Of a DNA stretch of 47,555 bases, positions 35,106 through 44,202 are shown piece by piece. A program made the translations under genes and the position numbers. The notes beneath the pieces were generated by a model. That model searched no databases and was not told the DNA's origin. It saw only the letters and a program-made list of their open reading frames with translations. Positions within the stretch are counted from its first letter, which is position 1; each line of letters begins with the position of its first letter. The stretch comes from Halothiobacillus sp. 15-55-196 (GTDB lineage Bacteria; Pseudomonadota; Gammaproteobacteria; Halothiobacillales; Halothiobacillaceae). Location of the stretch: assembly GCA_002282715.1 (NCBI GenBank), contig NCKC01000023.1, positions 1 through 47,555 on the forward strand. Reading direction: 5' to 3'.

Positions 35106-35956
35106 TGACGAGCACAGATAACAAAACCATGAGTGGGACCCAGGTGCGCGTTTTGACGGCATTGGCGCTGGGTGCGCTCGGTCTGTTCGTTATTTTCGCG
35201 CTGCCTCGGTATGCTTTTGTCGGTTTTACCGCGTTGCTCGCGCTTGGCTTGGGTTATGAGTGGTTCCGTCTCAGTACAACTGACTTACGATTGCGCTGGA
35301 TTGCTTTAGTCATTGCCGCGGTTTTGGGTGCCGGACTATTTCTGTTCTTGCCGGGTAACTGGGTTCCAGGGGTGTTCGCTCTTGTCGTGTTGGGTTGGGC
35401 GGGATTGATCCTGGGGCTCTGGATTCACCGCCGTGTCGCTGCGCCTGCCCGCCCTTCCCTCGTTCGTACGTTGCTTGGAATCCTGATCTTGCCCGCATTC
35501 TGGTTTGCAGTGGTGATGATCCATCGTCTGGAGCAGGGACCGTGGTTACTGCTGTTCGGGATTTTGATTGTGGCGGTTGCCGACTCGTTGGCGTATTTTG
35601 CCGGTCGGGCATGGGGCAAAAACAAGCTCGCACCTGCCCTGAGTCCGGGTAAGTCGATTGAAGGCTTGGTTGGTGGCCTCGTTGGCGTGGGTATGCTCGC
35701 TGCGATTGGTGCCGCGCTGCCCTTGTTTCAGGCCGTGCCTTCATGGCAGTTGGCGGTTTGGAGCATGTTGGTTGCGATTTATTCCGTTGCGGGTGATCTC
35801 GAAGAATCCCGGTTGAAGCGTGAGGCCGGCGTGAAGGACAGCGGGCGAATCCTGCCCGGTCATGGCGGCCTGCTCGACCGACTCGACGGCCAGTTGGCGG
35901 CCATGCCTATCTGGTTTCTGGCGCTTGCCCAGATGCACCTGTTCGTTGTGGCTTGA
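35102..35956 (+). CDS. cdsA: Phosphatidate cytidylyltransferase (CDP-diglyceride synthase)
   Basis: CdsA converts phosphatidic acid and CTP to CDP-diacylglycerol, the precursor of membrane phospholipids. The 284-aa polytopic protein has about seven or eight membrane helices and the family signature SRLKREAGVKDSGRILPGHGGLLDRLD near the C-terminus. It starts at 35102, inside the uppS stop, and is followed by dxr. The run uppS-cdsA-dxr-rseP is conserved in gammaproteobacteria. Confidence 0.94.
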   Translation: MMTSTDNKTMSGTQVRVLTALALGALGLFVIFALPRYAFVGFTALLALGLGYEWFRLSTTDLRLRWIALVIAAVLGAGLFLFLPGNWVPGVFALVVLGWAGLILGLWIHRRVAAPARPSLVRTLLGILILPAFWFAVVMIHRLEQGPWLLLFGILIVAVADSLAYFAGRAWGKNKLAPALSPGKSIEGLVGGLVGVGMLAAIGAALPLFQAVPSWQLAVWSMLVAIYSVAGDLEESRLKREAGVKDSGRILPGHGGLLDRLDGQLAAMPIWFLALAQMHLFVVA

Positions 35957-35973
35957 GTGAGTGGGGCCTTGAA

Positions 35974-37179
35974 ATGAAGTCTCTTGCGATTTTCGGCTCA
36001 ACGGGCAGCATCGGTCAGAGCACATTGGCCGTGGTTCGCCTCCACCCGCAGCATTATCGGGTGCAAAGCCTGGTGGCGAACGCACAGGTTGATATTTTGT
36101 GGGCGCAGATTCAGGAATTTCACCCCCGCAAGGTCGGTGTGGCCGATCCGGTTGCAGCCGCCCGATTGCGTGAGCGAATCGTAACGCACATGCCGGATGC
36201 TGCGCTGCGCCCAGAGGTTATTGATCAGCCAGAGCAAATTGCCGCATTGGCCTCAGAAGAATCGGTCGATGTCGTGGTTGCTGCCATTGTCGGTGTGGCT
36301 GGTCTGGCTTCGACCTGGGCGGCGGTGCGTGCTGGCAAGCAGGTGTTGCTGGCCAATAAGGAATCCCTGGTCGCGGCGGGGCAAATCATGATGACCGCCG
36401 TCGCCGAGTCCGGTGCAACGCTTCTGCCTATCGACAGTGAACACAATGCGATTTTCCAGTGTCTCCCCGTGGGGGAGGAGCCTGCCAAAGCCGTCGATAA
36501 ACTCATTCTGACGGCATCCGGCGGGCCATTTAGAACCCATTCCCTCGAGCGTTTTTCAGAGATTACGGTGGAGGAAGCCTGTCGTCATCCGAACTGGTCG
36601 ATGGGGCGTAAAATCTCGGTGGATTCGGCCACGATGATGAACAAGGGGCTTGAAGTCATCGAGGCATCCTGGCTGTTTGGGATGCCCGCGTCGCGGATCG
36701 ATGTGATCGTGCATCCACAATCCGTGATCCACTCCATGGTGCAATTCGCAGACGGCTCGGTACTGGCCCAACTGGGCCTGCCGGATATGCGTACACCCAT
36801 CGCGCATGCATTGGCCTGGCCGGAACGAATCGAATCGGGAGTGGCGCCTTTAGATTTTACATCCCTCAATGGGTTGCACTTTCATGTGCCCGATTTTGAA
36901 CGTTTTCCTTGCTTGCGGCTTGCTTATGTGGCGATCGAAAGCGGCGGCAACGCCCCATTGGTACTGAATGCCGCCAATGAAGTCGCCGTTGCCGCATTTC
37001 TGGATGGCCGTATCGCATTCAACGATATTTCACGGTTGATTGAGGATGTCATGAACTTAGTTCAATCCGGAACCCGGACGGCCGCACCCGAGTCCATGGA
37101 GGCGGTGTTGGACGAGAACGAGTGGGCACGTGCGATGGCAAGTGCGGCTGTCGTTCGTTTCGAAAATTCACGTGTCTGA
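35974..37179 (+). CDS. dxr: 1-deoxy-D-xylulose 5-phosphate reductoisomerase
   Basis: Dxr makes 2-C-methyl-D-erythritol 4-phosphate, the committed step of the non-mevalonate isoprenoid route that feeds UppS. The 401-aa protein starts MKSLAIFGSTGSIGQSTL with the NADPH-binding loop and includes LLPIDSEHNAIFQCL and ASGGPFRTHSLERF, with acidic metal ligands in IDSEH. I chose the ATG at 35974, which matches E. coli (398 aa). The frame opens at a GTG at 35953 overlapping cdsA, an alternative that adds seven residues. Confidence 0.96.
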   Translation: MKSLAIFGSTGSIGQSTLAVVRLHPQHYRVQSLVANAQVDILWAQIQEFHPRKVGVADPVAAARLRERIVTHMPDAALRPEVIDQPEQIAALASEESVDVVVAAIVGVAGLASTWAAVRAGKQVLLANKESLVAAGQIMMTAVAESGATLLPIDSEHNAIFQCLPVGEEPAKAVDKLILTASGGPFRTHSLERFSEITVEEACRHPNWSMGRKISVDSATMMNKGLEVIEASWLFGMPASRIDVIVHPQSVIHSMVQFADGSVLAQLGLPDMRTPIAHALAWPERIESGVAPLDFTSLNGLHFHVPDFERFPCLRLAYVAIESGGNAPLVLNAANEVAVAAFLDGRIAFNDISRLIEDVMNLVQSGTRTAAPESMEAVLDENEWARAMASAAVVRFENSRV

Positions 37180-37233
37180 TCGCTTCATTACCTTTCGTGG
37201 GCTTCCCTGTACTCTTTTGGACCAGTTGATGAC

Positions 37234-38643
37234 ATGAATATTCTGATGAGTCTGTTAGGGTTCCTGATCACCATCGCGGTGTTGGTCGCATTCCATGAGT
37301 TTGGCCATTTCTGGGTGGCACGCAAGCTCGGGGTCAAGGTTTTGACCTATTCACTCGGCTTTGGCCCTACGTTATGGTCCACCCGTAAAGGGCCGGATGC
37401 GATTGAATACCGCATTGCCGCTTTTCCTTTGGGCGGCTACGTGAGAATGCTTGATGAGCGCGAAGGGCCCGTAGATCCATACGAGCAGCATCGGGCGTTC
37501 AACCGCCAGCCCGTCTGGAAGCGTTTTCTGATTGTTCTTGCCGGCCCCGTTGCGAATATTCTGCTAGCACTGGTGCTCTGGATGTTGATGTTCATGGTCG
37601 GGGTTCAGGGTGTGCTGCCCAAGGTGGGCGTGGTGCCCGCCGACTCCGTGCTGGCGCGTAGTGGCATTCAGGATGGTGATGTGATTACTCGGGTCGGCGG
37701 GCAACCCATTCACAGCCTCTCCGATCTGCGGCTTGCCGTGCTGGAAGGGGGCGTGGCCGGGGCCAAGGTGCCGATTGAATTCGAGCACCGGGGAGCTGTC
37801 AGCACTGGCACCCTCGATCTGACCCGGCTCAAACCCCTTCAGGCTAATCATCAGGGCCCGGCCGCGGATGTGTTGAGAGAAATCGGTTACCGACTGTGGT
37901 CGCCGGAGGGTAACGCACTTGTCCACAAGGTAATCGCAGGCAGCCCTGCCGAACAAGCCGGTTTGAAGAAAGGCGACGTCATTCAGAAGATCGATGGTTC
38001 GACATATCGCGATCCCTGGGCTCTGATTTCCCTTATTGAGCATTCTCCTGGCAAGCCCGTCACGCTGACCGTGCTTCGTGATGGGCGTTTAGAACAGATC
38101 ACGGTGACGCCCAAGACCGAAACATCCGCCAATGTCGACGGCAAAACAACCACAGTCGGGCGGATTGGTGCCCAGTTGGGCCTGGTGCCCGATGCCGTGG
38201 CGCGCGCGAAGGCAGATGGGATACAGATGCTGGTTCTGGAGCGATACAATCCGGTCGAGGCGTTGTCTATGGCCGCATCGCGAAGTTGGGCCATGACCAC
38301 GCTAACCTTTAATGTGTTCGGTGGCCTGCTGAGCGGTCAGGCGAGTTTGTCGAATCTCTCAGGCCCGGTGGCGATTGCCGAGTATGCCGGGCAGAGCCTC
38401 GTCATCGGCTTTTCCACTTTTCTTGGATTCATGGCATTGGTCAGCCTGTCGCTCGCCATCATGAATTTGCTGCCTATTCCCTTGCTGGACGGCGGCCATC
38501 TGGTACTTTACGTGGCTGAAGCCATTCGAGGGAAACCTGCGGAAGCGGCGCTCGAAGCTTTTGCAACCAAGATCGGTCTGGCCTTTCTGGTGAGTTTGAT
38601 GGCGCTGGCTTTTTATAATGACATCTCACGGTTGCTGCACTAG
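37234..38643 (+). CDS. rseP: RseP site-2 protease
   Basis: RseP cuts the anti-sigma factor RseA inside the membrane during the sigma-E envelope stress response and clears signal peptides. The 469-aa protein has HEFGH at 21-25 in the first helix, two PDZ domains (about 115-200 and 205-295) and NLLPIPLLDGGHL in the third helix. It is full length and follows dxr after 54 bases. BamA, whose failure activates sigma-E, is next. Confidence 0.96.
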   Translation: MNILMSLLGFLITIAVLVAFHEFGHFWVARKLGVKVLTYSLGFGPTLWSTRKGPDAIEYRIAAFPLGGYVRMLDEREGPVDPYEQHRAFNRQPVWKRFLIVLAGPVANILLALVLWMLMFMVGVQGVLPKVGVVPADSVLARSGIQDGDVITRVGGQPIHSLSDLRLAVLEGGVAGAKVPIEFEHRGAVSTGTLDLTRLKPLQANHQGPAADVLREIGYRLWSPEGNALVHKVIAGSPAEQAGLKKGDVIQKIDGSTYRDPWALISLIEHSPGKPVTLTVLRDGRLEQITVTPKTETSANVDGKTTTVGRIGAQLGLVPDAVARAKADGIQMLVLERYNPVEALSMAASRSWAMTTLTFNVFGGLLSGQASLSNLSGPVAIAEYAGQSLVIGFSTFLGFMALVSLSLAIMNLLPIPLLDGGHLVLYVAEAIRGKPAEAALEAFATKIGLAFLVSLMALAFYNDISRLLH

Positions 38644-38779
38644 GCATAGTCGGCGACAATAGCCCGATTGTCGACAGTGGCGAGCGGTGCGCTGAGTTTG
38701 TTTCGCATACAAGGCTTACATCGTATGAGAGTCTGATGTGATTGCGAGCCGAAATAGATCAGTGGCTCTAATAGGCCGC

Positions 38780-38810
38780 GGAATTTACTTTAAACACTTT
38801 TTTATCCGAA
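38780..38810 (+). promoter_or_regulatory. Possible sigma-E promoter of bamA
   Basis: GGAATTT (38780-38786) and TCCGAA (38805-38810) are 18 bases apart, close to the sigma-E consensus GGAACTT and TCTGA, though the spacer is long by one or two bases. It lies 23 bases before the bamA ATG. bamA is a known sigma-E target in enterics. A small hairpin at 38654-38673 sits further upstream. Confidence 0.35.
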
Positions 38811-38832
38811 TCTCTGGGATCCCACTTCAAGC

Positions 38833-41235
38833 ATGACTTCACCTATCAAGTTTTCATTGGCTCGGTTTTTCCTGAAGCCTGTCGCGGGCGCTTTGCTGCT
38901 CATCCCAACGCTGGCCCATGCGTTCGTGATTTCGGATATCAAGGTGGAAGGCCTGCGTACCGTCACGCCCAGCACCGCCTTTACCTATATCCCCTATCAC
39001 GTGGGTGATGATTTCACTGCAAGCGACAGCACCCGGGTTATCGACGCGCTGTATAAAACCGGCTTCTTCAGCGACGTCAATGTCGGGCGTGTCGGCAATG
39101 TGCTGATGATTCAGGTCAAGGAACGGCCGACCATTTCTGCCATCGAAGTCAAAGGCAACAAGAAAGTTGAAACCGAAAAGCTACAAAAGGCACTCAAAGA
39201 CATCGGCCTGAGTCAGGGGCACGTTCTCGATCCGCAGGCACTGGACAAAATGAAGACCGAATTGCAACGCGTGTACTACAGCCTGGGGCAGTACGGTGTT
39301 CAGATTCAGACGCACGTGCAGAAACTGGATGACAATCGTGTTTTCGTTTCTATTGATATCTACGAGGGTAAACCGGCCAGCATCCAGCAGGTTCGCATTA
39401 TCGGGAATCATGACTTCTCCGAATCGGAGCTGTTGTCTCAACTCTCGATGCATCCGGTGTCCTGGTGGGCTTTCTGGTCGAGCGCAGATCAATATTCCAA
39501 AGAGAAAATGGCGAAAGATCTCGAAAGCCTGCGGTCTTTCTATCTTGATCGCGGTTATCTGAAGTTCGCGGTGGATTCCTCGCAGGTCACCATCACCCCT
39601 GACCGCAAGCACATGGCCATTGTGATCAACATCACCGAAGGGGAGCGTTACAAGGTCAGCGGTGTCACCTTCTCTGGCAATCTTTTGCTGGACAAGGCCA
39701 CACTGGATGCGCTTGATAAGGTCAAAACAGGTGAATACTTCAACCGCAAGGATGTGATCGACACTTCGGATGCCATTGCCAAGCGGTTAGGTAACGATGG
39801 CTATGCGCTTGCCCGCGTCCAACCCATGCCCAAGATCAACGAAGACAACAAAACGGTAGCCATCGATTTCAATATACAACCGGGTGACCGTGTCACGGTT
39901 CGTCATGTGGAATTTACCGGCAACTTCAATACGAACGAAGAGGTCTATCGACGCGAAATGCGGCAGATGGAAGGCAGTTGGTATGCGGCCGATAAGCTGG
40001 ACCGCTCCAAAGAGCGCCTCCAGCGCCTGCCTTCCGTTCAGCAGGTGGATCAAAAGGTAAAACCGGTTCCTGGTGCGCCTGATCAGGTGGATGTCAACTA
40101 TGATATTACCGAACAGTTGTCCGGTTCCTTCACGGCGGGGGTCGGTTATTCGCAATCCGAAGGCGTACTCTTTAACTTGGGTCTCAACCAGTCGAATTTC
40201 CTGGGTTCCGGGAAATCGGTCGGCATCAATTTGCAGCGCAGTTCATACCAGACGGGTGTGCAGTTCAATTACAACAATCCCTATTTCACCATCGATGGCG
40301 TGAGTCAGGGTTTCGGACTTTTCTACTCCAAACAGAACGCGGCGCAGCTCTCGCTTTCCCGCTATCTGGTCGATTCGATCGGGGGTAATATCAACTTCGG
40401 TGTGCCCTTATCCGAGAACACCTATGCGTCCATCGCCTTCCAGTTGCAGAACCAGAAAATCAAATCCACCACCTATTCACCGAGCTGGGTTACCGGTGTG
40501 CCTGTCGTCCCTACAGGGGAATATCCGGTAACGCCAATGGGCGCAAATGGCTACGATCGCCCAGGTCCTGGGTTCGATGGCAAAAGTTTCTATACGTTCA
40601 GCCTGATTCCCACCTTGAAGTACGACACGCGCAATAAGGCTATCTTCCCGACATCAGGTGTTTTGCAAACCGTTTCCGCCACTCTGGCCGTGCCGGGTAG
40701 TCAGTTGAGATACTACAAGGGTGACTATAAAGGACGTATTTATTTCCCGCTTTGGAATGACGCGACGCTGTCTGCCCATGGCCGGGTCGATCTGATTAAG
40801 GCGTATGGCGAGACGCAGTCCACTTATGGTGGTGTCAGCCAGTATTACAATGGTGTGCCACCCTTCCTGAATTATTATGCCGGCGGCATACAGTCTGTGC
40901 GTGGCTATCAGGATTACTCGCTTGGCCCGCGCGATTCAAACGGCGATCCGATAGGCGGTACGTTCCTCACAGCTGGCGGGCTTGAGCTGATTACACCCAT
41001 GCCATTTTTAACCGGCCAGTCAAACAATGTTCGCTTATCACTGTTCTGGGATGTGGGTAATGTGTACGGCAGCTATAACGATTTCAGTGCCAGGGATTTG
41101 CGCCAATCTGTTGGGATCGGATTTAACTGGATCTCGCCGGTCGGTCCATTGGTATTCAGTGTGGCCAAGCCCCTGAATAACAAACCTGGTGACCGGACGC
41201 AGGTGTTCCAGTTTACTGTGGGTACAAGTTTTTGA
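38833..41235 (+). CDS. bamA: Outer-membrane protein assembly factor BamA
   Basis: BamA folds and inserts beta-barrel proteins in the outer membrane. The 800-aa precursor has a signal peptide (1-29, ending LAHA), five periplasmic POTRA domains (about 30-430, the first starting FVISDIKVEGLRTVTPSTAF) and a 16-stranded Omp85 barrel. The barrel holds the conserved VRGYQDYSLGPRDSNG loop. The protein ends in F, as is usual for barrels (VFQFTVGTSF). It is followed by skp, lpxD, fabZ and lpxA in the classic order. Confidence 0.97.
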   Translation: MTSPIKFSLARFFLKPVAGALLLIPTLAHAFVISDIKVEGLRTVTPSTAFTYIPYHVGDDFTASDSTRVIDALYKTGFFSDVNVGRVGNVLMIQVKERPTISAIEVKGNKKVETEKLQKALKDIGLSQGHVLDPQALDKMKTELQRVYYSLGQYGVQIQTHVQKLDDNRVFVSIDIYEGKPASIQQVRIIGNHDFSESELLSQLSMHPVSWWAFWSSADQYSKEKMAKDLESLRSFYLDRGYLKFAVDSSQVTITPDRKHMAIVINITEGERYKVSGVTFSGNLLLDKATLDALDKVKTGEYFNRKDVIDTSDAIAKRLGNDGYALARVQPMPKINEDNKTVAIDFNIQPGDRVTVRHVEFTGNFNTNEEVYRREMRQMEGSWYAADKLDRSKERLQRLPSVQQVDQKVKPVPGAPDQVDVNYDITEQLSGSFTAGVGYSQSEGVLFNLGLNQSNFLGSGKSVGINLQRSSYQTGVQFNYNNPYFTIDGVSQGFGLFYSKQNAAQLSLSRYLVDSIGGNINFGVPLSENTYASIAFQLQNQKIKSTTYSPSWVTGVPVVPTGEYPVTPMGANGYDRPGPGFDGKSFYTFSLIPTLKYDTRNKAIFPTSGVLQTVSATLAVPGSQLRYYKGDYKGRIYFPLWNDATLSAHGRVDLIKAYGETQSTYGGVSQYYNGVPPFLNYYAGGIQSVRGYQDYSLGPRDSNGDPIGGTFLTAGGLELITPMPFLTGQSNNVRLSLFWDVGNVYGSYNDFSARDLRQSVGIGFNWISPVGPLVFSVAKPLNNKPGDRTQVFQFTVGTSF

Positions 41236-41333
41236 TTGAGAACGTTCGCAAGACATCACTTGCACCATCGGCTGTGAGATAATCCCGAGGCCATCTGGCC
41301 TTGGTTGTGCTTTGTTTTTTTAGGAGAGTTTGC

Positions 41334-41852
41334 GTGAACCGCATTGCATTTGCTTTAGTTTCTGTTTTGGCTTTGTTTTTCGCTGCGACTGCGCAGTCGG
41401 CGGAAATCAAGATTGCCTTTGTCAATTCCTCTACCTTGCTTGAGCAAGCGCCTCAGGCCGATATTGCCAAGAAGAAGCTTGAAAAAGAATTTGCGCCTCG
41501 TGAGAAGGAAATCCGTGATGCACAGCAAACTGCACAAGCGTTGGAAACCAAGCTAAACCGCGACGGAGTAACCATGAGCGATAGCGACCGTTCCAAGCAG
41601 GAGCAGGAGCTCAACCGTCAGCTTCGTGATCTGCAGCGTATGCAGAGTAATTTCCGCGATGATCTGAATCTTCGTAAAAACGAAGAGTTGGGCAAACTTC
41701 AGCGCGTTGTGCTGGCTGCCATTAAAGATGTCGCAAAGACAAAAGGTTATGACCTGATTCTGGCTGAAGGCGTAGTTTATGCTGCGCCTCAGGTTGATAT
41801 AACGAGCGATGTACTCGCCAAACTCAAGCAAGACGTGAGTGCTGGGAAATAA
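41334..41852 (+). CDS. skp: Periplasmic chaperone Skp (OmpH family)
   Basis: Skp is a trimeric jellyfish-like chaperone that carries unfolded outer-membrane proteins to BamA. The 172-aa precursor has a short signal peptide (1-22, ending AQSA), a first beta strand EIKIAFVNSSTLLEQAPQ and two long charged helices (about 40-150). The GTG at 41334 has AGGAGAG eight bases upstream; the frame opens earlier at 41301 without a site. It follows bamA after 98 bases. Confidence 0.93.
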   Translation: MNRIAFALVSVLALFFAATAQSAEIKIAFVNSSTLLEQAPQADIAKKKLEKEFAPREKEIRDAQQTAQALETKLNRDGVTMSDSDRSKQEQELNRQLRDLQRMQSNFRDDLNLRKNEELGKLQRVVLAAIKDVAKTKGYDLILAEGVVYAAPQVDITSDVLAKLKQDVSAGK

Positions 41853-41890
41853 CAGAAACTGTCTCCTCTCGCTGAACGGCCCCAAGCAAA

Positions 41891-42958
41891 ATGCCCGCGA
41901 TTCCTACAGGTGCCGTCCGTGCCGCAGATGTGGCAGCACGATTAGGGGGTTCTGTACGCGGAGATGCAGGGCGGCTTGTTAGTGGCGTCGCCTCTTTGGC
42001 CTGTGCAACGATTTCCGATCTGTCCTATTTCAGCGGCAACAGGCGAGGCATTCAACCCGGTAAGACATCTGCCGGTATTGTGATTTGTCGGACAAAAGAT
42101 CAGGAAGCGCTCCCATCGGGTGCGGTATTGATTATGGTGCCGAATCCCCAGTCTGCCTTCGTCGATGTGCTGGAATGGTTGTTTCCTCGATCCGAACCGA
42201 CGAAGTCTATCGATCCAAGTGCGCACATTCACCCGACTGCCTTTCTGGCAGATGATGTCACCGTTGGGGCCCATGTTGTGATTGGTTCCGGGTGTCATAT
42301 TGGCTCGGGTGTTCGAATCGGTCCAGGTTGTATTCTTGGTGAAAATGTGTCGATCGGTTCAGATACCGAGTTGATCGCACGGGTGACCGTGATGAATCAC
42401 TGCGAGATTGGTGCGCGCTGTGTTATCCAACCCGGTGCCGTGATCGGTTCCGATGGATTTGGTCTTATTAATGAACAGGGGCGGTGGCGACGTGTGCCCC
42501 AGTTGGGTCGTGTCGTGATTGGTAATGATGTTGATATTGGAGCCAACACCACGATCGACCGAGGCGCTTTGGATGATACGCGCATCGATGACGGCGTGAA
42601 GTTGGATAATCTGATTCAGATTGCCCACAACGTTGAAATTGGGGCGCATTCAGCAATTGCCGGTTGCGCTGGACTGGCTGGTTCGAGTGTAGTGGGCAAA
42701 TACTGCACCCTGGGTGGTGGTGTCGGTCTGGCCGGGCATCTGACATTAGCCGACGGTGTCCACATAACCGGGATGTCGATGGTCACACGTTCCATCCGTC
42801 AGCCAGGCGTCTACTCGGCCGGAACGCCACTGGATACCAACGAAAACTGGCACAAAAACGCCGCGCGTTTCAAACAGCTCGAGCGAATTGTGCATCGTGT
42901 TCAGACATTGGAAACCAGCCTGAACGCATTGCGAAAAAATGATGAGGAAAATCTGTGA
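41891..42958 (+). CDS. lpxD: UDP-3-O-(3-hydroxyacyl)glucosamine N-acyltransferase LpxD
   Basis: LpxD adds the second hydroxyacyl chain in lipid A synthesis using acyl-ACP. The 355-aa protein has an N-terminal uridine-binding domain (about 1-105), a left-handed hexapeptide beta helix with many IG-repeats ([20 protein letters not shown] onward) and a C-terminal helix (about 315-355). The motif [19 protein letters not shown] contains the catalytic histidine. It overlaps fabZ by four bases. Confidence 0.96.
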   Translation: MPAIPTGAVRAADVAARLGGSVRGDAGRLVSGVASLACATISDLSYFSGNRRGIQPGKTSAGIVICRTKDQEALPSGAVLIMVPNPQSAFVDVLEWLFPRSEPTKSIDPSAHIHPTAFLADDVTVGAHVVIGSGCHIGSGVRIGPGCILGENVSIGSDTELIARVTVMNHCEIGARCVIQPGAVIGSDGFGLINEQGRWRRVPQLGRVVIGNDVDIGANTTIDRGALDDTRIDDGVKLDNLIQIAHNVEIGAHSAIAGCAGLAGSSVVGKYCTLGGGVGLAGHLTLADGVHITGMSMVTRSIRQPGVYSAGTPLDTNENWHKNAARFKQLERIVHRVQTLETSLNALRKNDEENL

Positions 42959-43416
42959 GCAAAACGACAAAACCAATCATGATTCAAGAGATAATGCATC
43001 TTTTGCCTCATCGGTTTCCCTTCCTGTTAATTGATCGTGTTCTTGACTGGGCACCGAATGAATATTTGGTGGCTGTCAAAAACGTAACCTTTAATGAGCC
43101 GTTTTTTCAGGGACATTTTCCGGTTCGGCCTGTCATGCCGGGTGTTCTGATTACGGAGGCAATGGCCCAGGCGACGGGTGTTTTGGCGTTCAGTAGTCAG
43201 GGCGTCGTCCCAAATCCCAATTCGCTCTACATGCTAGTCGGGCTCGATGAAGTCACGTTCCGTCGGGTTGTTGAACCAGGTGATCAATTGATTATCCGCG
43301 TTGAACTGAAACGTCTGATTCGCGGCATGGGTATTTTTCAATGTGAAGCCCATGTTGATGGTGAACTGGCGGCCAAGGCGCTGATTAAATGTGTTGCCAA
43401 GGAAGTTTCCGAGTGA
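42955..43416 (+). CDS. fabZ: 3-hydroxyacyl-ACP dehydratase FabZ
   Basis: FabZ removes water from hydroxyacyl-ACP in fatty acid elongation and competes with LpxA and LpxD for the same substrate pool. The 153-aa hot-dog protein has the catalytic histidine in [14 protein letters not shown] and the glutamate in [18 protein letters not shown]. The GTG start overlaps the lpxD stop, and its own stop overlaps the lpxA start, so all three are tightly coupled. Confidence 0.97.
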   Translation: MSKTTKPIMIQEIMHLLPHRFPFLLIDRVLDWAPNEYLVAVKNVTFNEPFFQGHFPVRPVMPGVLITEAMAQATGVLAFSSQGVVPNPNSLYMLVGLDEVTFRRVVEPGDQLIIRVELKRLIRGMGIFQCEAHVDGELAAKALIKCVAKEVSE

Positions 43417-44180
43417 TTCATCCGACAGCCATAATCTCGCCGGAGGCGAGCCTAGATTCCAGTGTGGTCGTCGGGCCTTATGTGGTCATCGAAGGTCAGG
43501 TCGAGATATCCGCGGGAACGCAGATTGATAGTCATTCAGTCATCAAGGGACCCTGTCGGATCGGCAAAGACAATCATATCTACAGTCATGCCGTAGTGGG
43601 TGAAATTCCGCAGGATCTGAAATTCCATGGCGAGCATACAACCCTTGAAATCGGTGATCGGAACCAGATTCGCGAATTCTCTTCGATTCACCGTGGCACA
43701 GAAGGTGGCGGCGGCGTCACGCGAATCGGCTCTGATGTTCTCATAATGGCATACGCACACATCGCACATGACTGCCAGATCGGCGATCATGTCATCCTCG
43801 CCAACGCTGCCTCGTTGGCTGGACACGTCACTGTGGGTGATCACGCCATTTTTGGTGGTTTCGCCGTGGCGCACCAGTTCTGCCGAATTGGTGCGCATGC
43901 TTTTATTGGTGGTTTCAGCAAACTTTCCAAGGATGTGCCGCCTTTTGTTATGGCTGATGGCGCTCGTGCCCGTTCAATCGGCTTGAATAAAGAAGGACTC
44001 AGACGTCGGCATTTTGATGCTGAGACTATTGCATTGCTGAACCGGTGTTTCCGTCAATTGGTAAAAAAACAGGGGGATGAGATGGTTTGGGCGGAATTTG
44101 AACAAGCCGCTGAAACTGAACCCGCCTTGCAACAAATGCTCGACTTCATCAAAGGTAGCGAGCGAGGCATCACGCGCTGA
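43413..44180 (+). CDS. lpxA: UDP-N-acetylglucosamine acyltransferase LpxA
   Basis: LpxA performs the first acylation of lipid A synthesis. The 255-aa protein begins [20 protein letters not shown] and consists of a hexapeptide beta helix with the catalytic histidine in [17 protein letters not shown], then a helical C-terminus ([20 protein letters not shown]). The GTG at 43413 overlaps the fabZ stop (GTGA) and has AGGA ten bases upstream; a frame from 43389 is not conserved. The usual next gene, lpxB, is absent. Confidence 0.96.
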   Translation: MIHPTAIISPEASLDSSVVVGPYVVIEGQVEISAGTQIDSHSVIKGPCRIGKDNHIYSHAVVGEIPQDLKFHGEHTTLEIGDRNQIREFSSIHRGTEGGGGVTRIGSDVLIMAYAHIAHDCQIGDHVILANAASLAGHVTVGDHAIFGGFAVAHQFCRIGAHAFIGGFSKLSKDVPPFVMADGARARSIGLNKEGLRRRHFDAETIALLNRCFRQLVKKQGDEMVWAEFEQAAETEPALQQMLDFIKGSERGITR

Positions 44181-44202
44181 TACCAGTGGGGTAATTTCCT
44201 CG

